A stretch of DNA of 64,000 nt, taken from the NCBI GenBank assembly GCA_963755635.1, contig CAVWKS010000036.1:434001-498000 (forward strand). The letters are read 5' to 3'. The stretch's first letter is position 1. Every line of letters begins with the position of its first letter. Source of the stretch: AC-32 sp963755635. Lineage in GTDB: Bacteria > Actinomycetota > Thermoleophilia > Gaiellales > Gaiellaceae. Under the pieces are notes generated by a model. That model was given only the letters and a program-made list of their open reading frames with translations, searched no databases and was not told the DNA's origin. The position numbers and the translations under genes are program-made. This document shows, in pieces, positions 33,720 through 41,848 of the stretch.

Positions 33720-34790
33720 ATGGAGGGGAAGACGATCGTCGTCCTCGAGGGGGACGAGACCGGGCAGGAGCTGCTCGAGGAAGCGCTGCGCGTGCTGGCG
33801 CCGGACGTCACAGGGCTCGAGCTGCGGCTGCCCAGGTTCGACCTCTCGCTCGACTCTCGCCGCGCGACCACGAACGCGATCGTCCACGAGGCCGCCTTGG
33901 CCGTGCGCCAGGCCGGGCTCGGGCTCAAAGCGGCGACGATCACCCCCGAGGGCGCCGGCGACGTCGGCTCGCCGAACCGGATCCTGCGCGAGGAGATCGG
34001 CGGCCGCGTGATCGTCCGCACAGGGCGGCGGATTCCCGGCGTCGTGCCGTTCGGCGGCGTCCATGCGCCGATCTCCGTGGTGCGAATGGCGGTCGGAGAC
34101 GCCTACGGCGCGAAGGAATGGCGCGAGGGCTCCGGCGACGACGAGGCCGCCTTCAGGACGGAGCGAATCGAGCGGCGGATCTGCCACTCCGTCGCCGAGT
34201 TCGCCTTTCGCCTGGCCGACGACACCGGCGCGAGGGTCTTCGGCGGCCCGAAGTTCACCGTCAGCCCGGTCTACGAAGGAATGTTGAAGGAGGAGATGGA
34301 CGCGGCGGCCGAGCGGCACCCGGACGTGCCCTACGAGCCGCAGCTGATCGACGCGACCTTCGCATTGCTCGTCGCCTCGAGCGGCGACCCGCTCGTGATC
34401 CCGGCGCTGAACCGCGACGGCGACATCCTCTCCGACCTGGTGCTGCCGCTGTTCGGCTCGATTGCCGGCTCGGAGTCGCTGCTCGTCGGCTTCGACGAGT
34501 CGTTCGCGCCGACGGTCGTGCTGGCGGAGGCGGCCCACGGAACCGCGCCCTCGCTGCAGGGCAAGAACGTCGCGAACCCGATGGCGATGATCCTCGCCGC
34601 TGCGGCCGTCCTCTCCTACGCGGGCGACGACGCCGCCCAGGTCGCGCGCGCGATCCGCGAGGCGTGCCTCGAGGCGGTCGCCGACGGCGTGCGCACCCCC
34701 GACCTCGGCGGCCACGTGGGCACGAGCGAGTTCACGGACGAGGTCATCCGCCGAACGCGCACCAAGCTCGAGGTCTGGGCGACTCTCTAG
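33720..34790 (+). CDS. isocitrate/isopropylmalate dehydrogenase family protein
   Basis: A 356-residue beta-decarboxylating dehydrogenase. The start EGDETGQELLEEAL is the family's opening loop; the middle GVKC-like stretch here reads LGLKAATITPEG followed by SPNRILREEIGG, typical of isocitrate dehydrogenases. The Mg-binding region is NRDGDILSDLVLPLFGS and the cofactor loop EAAHGTAPSLQGKNVANP. It is shorter than either classical isocitrate dehydrogenase form. Isocitrate is the better guess than isopropylmalate, but the substrate-deciding residues should be aligned. Divergent from topoisomerase IB with 58 nt between them; followed by a strong terminator. Confidence 0.82.
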   Translation: MEGKTIVVLEGDETGQELLEEALRVLAPDVTGLELRLPRFDLSLDSRRATTNAIVHEAALAVRQAGLGLKAATITPEGAGDVGSPNRILREEIGGRVIVRTGRRIPGVVPFGGVHAPISVVRMAVGDAYGAKEWREGSGDDEAAFRTERIERRICHSVAEFAFRLADDTGARVFGGPKFTVSPVYEGMLKEEMDAAAERHPDVPYEPQLIDATFALLVASSGDPLVIPALNRDGDILSDLVLPLFGSIAGSESLLVGFDESFAPTVVLAEAAHGTAPSLQGKNVANPMAMILAAAAVLSYAGDDAAQVARAIREACLEAVADGVRTPDLGGHVGTSEFTDEVIRRTRTKLEVWATL

Positions 34791-34794
34791 GAGG

Positions 34795-34826
34795 GACTCC
34801 GGCGGAGCCGCTGCCCCGCCGGAGTC
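34795..34826. terminator. bidirectional hairpin terminator
   Basis: GACTCCGGCGG (34795-34805) and CCGCCGGAGTC (34816-34826) form a perfect 11-bp stem with a 10-nt loop, 4 nt after the dehydrogenase stop and 13 nt before the stop of the minus-strand secreted protein gene. A short GCCTTT follows on the plus strand. It can serve both convergent genes. Confidence 0.8.
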
Positions 34827-34839
34827 GCCTTTCGAGGGC

Positions 34840-37612
34840 CTAACGAATGACGAAGTGGACCGTGTGCGTGTCCGGATCGCCCGTGATCGTGAACGACAGC
34901 GTGTACGTGGCTGCCGGATAGAGCTTCGTCTTGACGTTGAGCAAGTAGCCCGGTCCGGTACCGAACAACGTGAACATGAACGGTCCGCTCGGCGGAATCC
35001 CCGGTGCGGGGCTGGGGGTGAGCCCGGCGACCGTCAGCACGATCGACCCAGACGAGACGTTCGTGCCGGAGGCGTCCTGGAGCTCGACCTTGATCGGGAC
35101 GTTGGACCCGCTGTTGTTGGGCTTCGTCTGGTCATAGAGCGCCACGATTGCGTACGTGACGTGCTGCGTCAGCGAGCCGCTACTGCCGAGGTAGTAGAAG
35201 TTGCCGCTGTAGGTCGCGACGATCGAGTGGCTGCCGACGCTCGAGTACGTGACCGTGCAGGTTGCCGTCCCGGTCACCGTGTTGACGGCAAGCGACTGAC
35301 AGCCGGCAATCGGGCTCGCGTTGTCGGTGAACGAGACCGTCCCGCCGTTCGGCACCGGGCTCACCGTCGCGGTGTACGTGACCGAGGCCCCGACGATCGA
35401 CGGATTGGCCGAGCTGGCGAGGCCCGTGCGTCGTCGTGAACTGGAAGGTGTACGAGATCGCGTTCGACGGCCCACCGCCGGCCGTCGTCACGATCAGGTT
35501 GACGGTTCCGCCGGCGTGCGCGGGCGTGACCGCGTCGATCCGGCCTGCGTTGACGAGCGTGAAGGACGCGGCGGCAGTCCCGCCGAAGCTGACCGACGTC
35601 GCGCCGTTCAGGCCCGCGCCGAGGATCGTCACCGACTGACCGCCCGCGTCCGGCCCGTTGTTCGGCGTGACCGAGGACAGCACGGGGTTGTAGGTGAAGT
35701 GATCGGCGCCCGAGATGTCGCTCGTGCCGTTGGCGGTCGTGGCGGTGATGTCGACCGTGCCCGAGTCTTCGGCCGGGCTCACAGCCTGGATGTGCGTCGA
35801 CGAGACGAACGTGACGCTCGAGGCGGCGGTGCCGCCGAAGCTGACCGACGTTCCGTCCTTGGCGAACTCGGAGCCGTAGATGTCGACGGTCGTGCCGCCC
35901 GTCGCGGGGCCGTTGCTCGGCGAGACCGACGTGATGTGCGGATCCTGGAACGTGAACTGGCCCAGGGCCGTCGACCAGAAGTTGGCACAGGTCGAACAGG
36001 CTCCGTACTCCTGCCCCGTCCAGATGTCGTTCGTGTTCGCCGGGTCCTGCTGCGTGCCCGAGTAGTCGCCCCAGCGTCCTCCGGTGTAGGTCGAGTCTCC
36101 GGCGAAGAAGTTGATCCGGCCGAAGGTGGACGGAGGCGGCAGAGCGCTCGCGTCGAGCGCGCCGGTCGGGTAGATCGACGACGAGGAGATCGTGAAGCCG
36201 AAGTAGAGGTGGTCGGTGCTGTCCTTCGTGACGGAGGTGTTGTAGCGGTACGTCCCCTGCGTCCCGACGTCGAAGTCCTGGAGCACGGAGTTGTTGTTCA
36301 GGTCCACCTCGACCAGGCGCGAGCACGCCCGGGTCGTGTTGTCGTTCTGAGGCGTGCACCCGTCGGTGCCGGCGACCCAGAGCTGGTTTCCCTGCACGGT
36401 CGCCGACGCGAAGTTCGTCTTGTCGGCCGCGATCGTGCAGAGGATCGCGTTCGGGGGGATCGAGTTGTCCAGGCACGAGCCTGGTGCCGTGTCGGGCTCG
36501 ACACCGGCCGGAGCGGCCGTGGTGTTCGCGATCCCGGCCCGGTTGATGTTGCTCAGGTCGACGTTGCCGCCGTCAGGCGTGCCCGTGATCCGCATGATCC
36601 CGATCTGGTTGTTCGAGGTTTTGGTCTGGTTCCAGGTCACGTACTGGGTGTTGTCCGACGTGCTCGAGTTGATCGGCGTCGTCGGCATCCAGTCGAACTC
36701 GCGGTCCGGCGTGGAGTTGAACGCGTAGCTCGCGACGACGTAGTCGAGCGTGTCGCCTGCAACCGCGTCCGACTTCTGCATCACGGCGACGTTCTCCTGC
36801 TTGTACTGCGCGCCGGAGCCGCACTTGCAGCCGTAGTCGTTGACGGCGAAGGTGATCTTGTCGCCGCTGAAGCCGAGCTTCTCCTGGTCCTGGAGGTCGG
36901 TCGTGCTGACGTTGAGGTAGTCGTAGACCGTCCACGAGCCGAGCGGGTTGCTCGTGACCGCGAGCGAGATGCCCATCTGCGACCAGCTGCTGCCGCTGCA
37001 ACCGCCGCCCTGGCACACCATGAAGGTCACGTAGTACATCCCGTTGCTGCCGGCTGTCGGGTCGAACAGGATCTTCGGGTCGGTGAGCCCGACCGTCTGC
37101 ATGGGCGGCTGGAAGAGGTCCGTTGCGGGGAAGCTTCCAAGCTGATTGCCGCCGCGGTCGAACACGAAGATGTTGTTGTTCACCGCCTCGACGATCTCGT
37201 TCCGGCCGGCAGCCATCTGCGTGTCGGGCGGCTCGCAGCCGCAGCCGGTGTTCTGCCACGACGCGCCGCTGAACGCGAGCAGGTTCGAGAAGTTCCCATT
37301 GGCGGTGTTCGGCCCGCGGTTCGCCTTGGCGCCGGCCCCGTCCGAGATCACAGCCGGGAGGCCGGTCGTCGGGTGCCCCGGGCGGATCGAGCGAGGAATC
37401 TCGCCGTCGATGTCGGCCTCGGCGCGGCTGAGACGAAACGGCCCGGGCATCAGCGTCGGCGCCACCAGTCTCGGCGTCACAGCGCCGATCCGCGTGATGT
37501 GCGTGACAGGCCCGTTCGCCGCCACCGTCGTGGCTCCAGACGCAGTCAGCGTAGTGGTTGAAAGAAATGCCGCAAATGCCGCGAGCGCTACGAGCGAGAG
37601 CCTGATCCTCAT
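34840..37612 (-). CDS. large secreted protein with IPT/TIG and Ig-like domains, one frameshift near 35428
   Basis: About 923 residues after repair. The signal peptide MRIRLSLVALAAFAAFLSTT starts at ATG 37612. A roughly 500-residue N-terminal region with beta-rich, Asn/Thr-rich sequence is unassigned. Two IPT/TIG domains follow (PHITSVSPSNGPATGGTTVD and LSSVTPNNGPDAGGQSVT), then an Ig-like repeat domain (NPSIVGASVTYTATVSPVP) and a last beta domain ending DTHTVHFVIR. The frame leaves homology after TFQFTT and resumes with GLASSANPSIVG; one extra base near 35428 explains it. Exported and probably surface-bound by interaction, since no anchor is seen. Confidence 0.8.
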
Positions 37613-37708
37613 CGCCGAGCCTCCACTTCTCCCCCAGGGGGATGCTCGGGCGACGGCCTTCGAAAAGCTCGGAGCTGGGCGGCTCAGGGCCCAAGCTTGT
37701 TCGCTTCG

Positions 37709-37737
37709 AAGCTACACCAGTGAGGTGCTTACTTCAA
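37709..37737 (-). promoter_or_regulatory. candidate promoter of the IPT/TIG secreted protein gene
   Basis: On the minus strand, TTGAAG (37732-37737), a 17-bp spacer and TAGCTT (37709-37714), about 90 nt before the ATG at 37612. The leader contains GGAGG before the start. Match to sigma-70 consensus is moderate. Confidence 0.35.
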
Positions 37738-37755
37738 TGGGAGCGAGGGTGCCAC

Positions 37756-38337
37756 TCAGACGGCTGCGGCCGTGAGCTCGCCCATTTCGGCCGACAGCTC
37801 CAGGAAGACGCGGACGATCTCCGGGTCGAACTGCGTGCCCGAGCAGCGCTCGACTTCCGCGAGCGCTTCGTCGCGGCTGAGCGCCGGCCGGTAAGGGCGG
37901 TCGCTCGTCATCGCGTCGAACGCGTCCGCGACGGCGAGCACGCGGGCCTCGAGCGGGATCTCCTCGCCGGCGCGCCCGGTCGGGTAGCCCGTCCCGTCCC
38001 AGCGCTCGTGGTGGTAGAGGACGTACGGGAGCGCTCCGCGGAAGGCCGAGAGCCGCAGCAGGATCCGCGCGCCGAGCCTCGGATGCTCGCGGATCTGCGC
38101 CAGCTCGTCGTCGTCGAGCCGGCCGGGCTTGCGAAGAACGTCGTCGGAGATCGCGAGCTTGCCGACGTCGTGGAGCGGCCCGCCGAGCTGCAGCAGCTCG
38201 AGGCGCTCCTCGTCCCAGTCGAGCCGCAGTGCGATCGACTCGGCGATTGCCGTGACGCGGGCGGAGTGTCCGCGGGTGTACGAGTCGCGGGCCTCGATCG
38301 CCCGGCTGAGCATGGAGAGCATCGCCACGAGCCACAA
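37756..38337 (-). CDS. stand-alone HD-GYP domain protein
   Basis: A 193-residue HD-GYP protein, a domain that usually hydrolyses cyclic di-GMP. Metal-binding and signature residues are present: RGHSARVTAIAESIA, GGPLHDVGKLAISDDVLRK (HD), HHERWDGTGYPTGRAGEEIP (HHE and GYP), VADAFDAMTSDRPYR. No receiver, GAF or membrane segment precedes it, unlike most HD-GYP proteins. The start is TTG 38335-38337, with GGAG nine bases upstream; GTG 38326-38328 is the alternative. It could tune pilus or surface behaviour through c-di-GMP. Confidence 0.88.
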   Translation of the reverse strand: MWLVAMLSMLSRAIEARDSYTRGHSARVTAIAESIALRLDWDEERLELLQLGGPLHDVGKLAISDDVLRKPGRLDDDELAQIREHPRLGARILLRLSAFRGALPYVLYHHERWDGTGYPTGRAGEEIPLEARVLAVADAFDAMTSDRPYRPALSRDEALAEVERCSGTQFDPEIVRVFLELSAEMGELTAAAV

Positions 38338-38364
38338 ATTTCAAGCTCCGCGGCTAGATCCCTC

Positions 38365-39219
38365 CTACTTCCAGATACCGGTGATTGGGCCGATGCGGGC
38401 GGAGGCGCCGAGGCGCGGGAGGCCCCACGCGTCCTCGACCGTACGCAACAGGCCGTAGTGCGACGTCGTCGCCCCGTAGCGCGAGCCTGGCTTGACGAGC
38501 GCGCCGAGCGCAAGGGCCGGCACCGGCTCTCCCTGCGAGAAGCCCGGCGTCTCATCGGTCACGACGAAGATCGCGCTCCGCGCGAGCTCAGGGCTCCGCA
38601 GCAGTGGTGGCAGGAACCGCCGCAGCCAGGCATCGCCGGTCGCGACGGAGCAGTCGTGCATGTCGTGGCAGAGGTTCGGCGCGACCAGCGCAAAGGACGG
38701 CAGCCGGCCGCCCGCGAGGTCGCGGGAGAGCTGCGTCAGCGGGACGACACGGCGAAGGCGTGCCCGGCTCGCGACGATGTCGCGAAAGTAGAGGAACGGC
38801 ATGTGCTTCTTCGCGTAGCGCCCGTAGGAGCCGCCCGTGTAGCCGGCGCGCGGCAGTCCCTCGGCGTAGCCCTTCCAGCTGAGGCCCGCGCGCTCGAGCG
38901 TGTCCGCAAGGTTCCGGCCGGAGACGACGCACGTGGTGCAGTCCGAGCGGATCCCGTGCGTCGAGCCGGAGACGAGAGCGAGGTAGTTGGGCAGGCTCGG
39001 GTGCGTCACCCCGCGGTAGCCGGCGAGCACTGCATAGCGGCGGGCCAGGGAGTTGAAATACGGCGCAGCTCGGTTCCCGAGCACCTCGCTCTGGGCCTTG
39101 TTCTCGAGCACGACTACGATCACGTGCTCGAAACCAGGCACGCGCTCGCGGCTCGCGGAGGCGCCGCGGAGCGGGGCGACCAGGACGAGCGAGAGCGCGA
39201 CCAGCGCGGCGAGCCTCAT
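38365..39219 (-). CDS. secreted phosphoesterase (PF04185 family)
   Basis: A 284-residue exported enzyme with signal peptide MRLAALVALSLVLVAPLRGA. The metal-centred phosphatase/phospholipase C fold is recognised by HVIVVVLENK, THPSLPNYLALVSGSTHGI, LVAPNLCHDMHDCS and IFVVTDETPGF. The family includes acid phosphatases and phospholipase C; this one is at the short end. Its ATG at 39217-39219 overlaps the DedA stop (ATGA), the last link of a four-gene coupled chain. Confidence 0.87.
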   Translation of the reverse strand: MRLAALVALSLVLVAPLRGASASRERVPGFEHVIVVVLENKAQSEVLGNRAAPYFNSLARRYAVLAGYRGVTHPSLPNYLALVSGSTHGIRSDCTTCVVSGRNLADTLERAGLSWKGYAEGLPRAGYTGGSYGRYAKKHMPFLYFRDIVASRARLRRVVPLTQLSRDLAGGRLPSFALVAPNLCHDMHDCSVATGDAWLRRFLPPLLRSPELARSAIFVVTDETPGFSQGEPVPALALGALVKPGSRYGATTSHYGLLRTVEDAWGLPRLGASARIGPITGIWK

Positions 39220-39806
39220 GTCTCGTTCCCCAGCATCCGCTTCCTCCAGATGTGCACACCGACGACCGCGAGCACGACGAGCGCCACCACCCCCGCGGCT
39301 CCGTAGAGCCCATAGTGCCCGATCGCTTTGGCGGCGGCGTTTCCGGCGTAGTAGGCGACGAGCCCGACGAGAATCGCCCAGCAGACGCCGCCGGCCGCGT
39401 TCCAGAGGAAGAAGCGCCACCACGCCATGTGCGAGATCCCGGCCAGCCACGCGGCGGTCACCCGCAGGACGGCGACAAAGCGCGCGATGAAGACCGTCTT
39501 GCCGCCGTGCCGGTCGAAGAAGCCCTCCGCCCACGCGATGCTCGGCTCGCTGAAGCGGCGGATCGGGCCCCACAGCTCGAGCAGCCGGCGACCGCCCGTA
39601 CGGCCGATCCAGTAGCCGATGTTGTCGCCGACGATCGCCGCCGCGGCCGCGACCGCGATCACCTGCGCGATATTCAGGTTGCCGCGCGACGCGAAGACCG
39701 CCGCGGCGATCAGTGCGGTCTCGCCCGGCAACGGGACGCCGCTCGACTCGAGCATGACCAGCAGAAAGAGCGCGGCGAGCCCGTAGTTGTGGATCAGGCT
39801 GGTCAG
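39216..39806 (-). CDS. DedA family membrane protein
   Basis: A 196-residue DedA/VTT protein, a family of lipid-scramblase-like transporters. Markers: LESSGVPLPGETALIAAA, GDNIGYWIGRTGGRRLLE, FFDRHGGKTVFIARFVAVLR and AWLAGISHMAWWRFFLWN. No ATG, GTG or TTG lies in frame anywhere near the N-terminus. The best start is CTG 39804-39806, which gives the typical opening TSLIHNYGLAALFLL and makes a CTGA overlap with the upstream acetyltransferase stop, just like the ATGA/GTGA overlaps around it. Confidence 0.87.
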   Translation of the reverse strand: MTSLIHNYGLAALFLLVMLESSGVPLPGETALIAAAVFASRGNLNIAQVIAVAAAAAIVGDNIGYWIGRTGGRRLLELWGPIRRFSEPSIAWAEGFFDRHGGKTVFIARFVAVLRVTAAWLAGISHMAWWRFFLWNAAGGVCWAILVGLVAYYAGNAAAKAIGHYGLYGAAGVVALVVLAVVGVHIWRKRMLGNET

Positions 39807-40312
39807 CGAGGCACCTCGTAGGCCATCAGGATCGCGTCGACGAGCCGCCCACCGCTTCGGTAGTGGCCACGGCGGTAGCCCTCGCGCTCGAAGCCGAAGT
39901 GTTCGTAGAGCTCGAGTGCCGGCGCGTTGTGCGGGAAGACGTGCAGCTCGAGCTTCGTCACGCCGGCGCCGCGCGCCCACGCGGCCGCCTGGTCGAGCAG
40001 GGCCTTGCCGATCCCCAGCCGGCGATGCGTCTTCGCCACCATCAGGCCCAGGTCGGCGACGTGCGCGCTCGCGGGATGCGGGTCGCGCGCGAGCGAGAGC
40101 CTGCCGACGATGCCCTCCCGGGCCTCGGCGACGAAGACCGCTGCGTGCGGCGAGCGGCGCACCGCCCGCAGGTAGCGCCGCTCGTCGGCGGCGCCGCGCG
40201 ACGAGCCCGCGGAGATCAACCAGCCCTCGGGCTCCGCGGACACCAAGCGCGCCAGCTCGACGAGCTGCCCGGCGTCGGCCGGAGCGGCAGGCCTGATCTC
40301 GAACTCGCTCAC
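39803..40312 (-). CDS. GNAT family N-acetyltransferase
   Basis: A 169-residue acetyltransferase. The acetyl-CoA-binding signature is VAKTHRRLGIGKALLDQAAA, preceded by the strand VADLGLMV and followed by LELHVFPHNAPALELYEHFG with the family Tyr. The substrate is unknown. GTG 40310-40312 overlaps the gamma-glutamyltransferase stop by 4 nt (GTGA), so it sits second in a chain of four translationally coupled genes. Confidence 0.88.
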   Translation of the reverse strand: MSEFEIRPAAPADAGQLVELARLVSAEPEGWLISAGSSRGAADERRYLRAVRRSPHAAVFVAEAREGIVGRLSLARDPHPASAHVADLGLMVAKTHRRLGIGKALLDQAAAWARGAGVTKLELHVFPHNAPALELYEHFGFEREGYRRGHYRSGGRLVDAILMAYEVPR

Positions 40313-41802
40313 TCGACGACGATGCCGCGGCCGCCGCGCCGCGGGTCGCCCGCGGCGGCGAGCGTGCCGTCGGCCATTCGCTCGACTCCCGAAGCACCGC
40401 CGAAGTACAGGTTGAGGCCACGCCAGCGCACGAGGTCGTAGCCCCGGCTCTCGAGCCGGTCGAGCTCCGCCGGATCGTTCCCGCCCTCGCACTGGACGTA
40501 GGGGTCCTCGAAGTGGATGCGCGGATGCTCGAGCGCCTCCTCCACGCCGAGGCCGTGGCCGACGACGTTCACGAGGATCTGGAAGATCGCGCCGCGCAGC
40601 CGGCTCGAGCCGGCGCTGCCGATGACGAGCCGCGGCCGCCCGTCGCGCAGCACGATCGACGGCGCCATCCCGCTCGTAAAGCGCACGCCGGGCTTCGGCG
40701 TCGTCTCCAGCACGAGATCGAACTCGCCCAGCATGTTGTTCAGCTGGAAGCCGGTGCCCGGGACGACCACCCCGGAGCCCGAGCCCGTCGAGGCGGTCAG
40801 CGAGGCCGCATTGCCGTGCGCGTCGACGACCGAGATGTGGGTCGTGCCGCGCACCGACTCGGGCAAGAACGAGCGCAGCCGCCGCGCCACGGTCGCCAGG
40901 GTCACGGTGCGCGCCTCCTCCTGCGCGCGCATCAGCTCGACGATCTGCGCCATCGCCTCGGCGCTGCCCGGAGCCCCCGCCACGCCGCCCGCGCGGTCGA
41001 GCAGCCGCACGCCCAGCGCGAGCAAGAGCCCGCTGGACGAAGGCGGCGGGTTCGACTCGAGCTCGTTCCCGAGGAAGGACGCGCGCACCGGGCGGCGCTG
41101 GATGACGCGGTACTCGGCGAAGTCGCGCTCGGTGACCGCGCTGCCCTGCTCGCGCAGGTAGCGGACGATCTGCCGCCCGAGCTCGCCGCGGTACAGCTCG
41201 TCCGCCCCCCGCTCGGCGAGCAACTCGAGCGTCCCGGCCAGGTCTGTCATCACGAGCGGGTCGCCGGCGACGAGACGCTTTCCCGCCGGCCCGTAGATCG
41301 CCGCGCTCTCATCGGTGTGCCGCAGGATCGGGTCCTGCACCTCGTGCAGGTCGGCCTGCTGCTGCGTGAGCACGAATCCCGCGCGCGCGTGCCGGATCGC
41401 CGGCTGCAGCAGCTCCCGCCACGGCAGCGTCGCCCAGCGGCGGTGGGCCACTCCGAGGCCCGCGGCCGCGCCCGGGACCGCGCAGGAGGCGGCGCCGATC
41501 CGGAACACCTGAGACGACTCGGGCGTGTAGAAGACATCGACGGAATCCATCTCCGCCACCTGGGAGCTGCCAAGGCCGAGCCCGGGCACCGCGACGAAAT
41601 GGTCGAGCACGCGCGAGGAGGCGTCCTTCCCGAGGTGGACGAGCATGAAGCCGCCCGCGCCTGGCCCCGACAGCGTGCTTTCCGTGACCCACGAGACGAA
41701 CGCCGCGGCGATGCACGCGTCGACGGCGTTGCCGCCCTCGCGAAGCACCTCCGCCCCCGCCTCCGCGGTCAGCGGATGCCCGGCCGCCACCGCGCCCTTC
41801 AT
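40309..41802 (-). CDS. gamma-glutamyltransferase family protein
   Basis: A 497-residue Ntn-hydrolase of the gamma-glutamyltranspeptidase family. The self-cleavage site and nucleophile Thr lie near residue 320 in RGTTHISVVDAHGNAASLT, followed by GSGSGVVVPGTGFQLNNML. The N-terminal AAGHPLTAEAGAEVLREGGN and GGNAVDACIAAAFV are also typical. No signal peptide is seen from the ATG at 41800-41802, so it may act in the cytoplasm on glutathione-like or other gamma-glutamyl compounds, unlike the exported enterobacterial enzyme. First gene of the GGT-GNAT-DedA-phosphoesterase chain. Confidence 0.9.
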   Translation of the reverse strand: MKGAVAAGHPLTAEAGAEVLREGGNAVDACIAAAFVSWVTESTLSGPGAGGFMLVHLGKDASSRVLDHFVAVPGLGLGSSQVAEMDSVDVFYTPESSQVFRIGAASCAVPGAAAGLGVAHRRWATLPWRELLQPAIRHARAGFVLTQQQADLHEVQDPILRHTDESAAIYGPAGKRLVAGDPLVMTDLAGTLELLAERGADELYRGELGRQIVRYLREQGSAVTERDFAEYRVIQRRPVRASFLGNELESNPPPSSSGLLLALGVRLLDRAGGVAGAPGSAEAMAQIVELMRAQEEARTVTLATVARRLRSFLPESVRGTTHISVVDAHGNAASLTASTGSGSGVVVPGTGFQLNNMLGEFDLVLETTPKPGVRFTSGMAPSIVLRDGRPRLVIGSAGSSRLRGAIFQILVNVVGHGLGVEEALEHPRIHFEDPYVQCEGGNDPAELDRLESRGYDLVRWRGLNLYFGGASGVERMADGTLAAAGDPRRGGRGIVVE

Positions 41803-41848
41803 GGGCCAAGCGTATAGCGGTCGGGGCCGCCCGCTATTGTCCTTGCGG

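Noticed and set aside
33662..34021. N-terminal extension of topoisomerase IB
   Set aside because: It is antisense to the dehydrogenase gene, and the family begins at the ATG at 33661.
34795..34826. The 11-bp inverted repeat as a possible operator
   Set aside because: It lies between two convergent stop codons, so a shared terminator is the simpler explanation.
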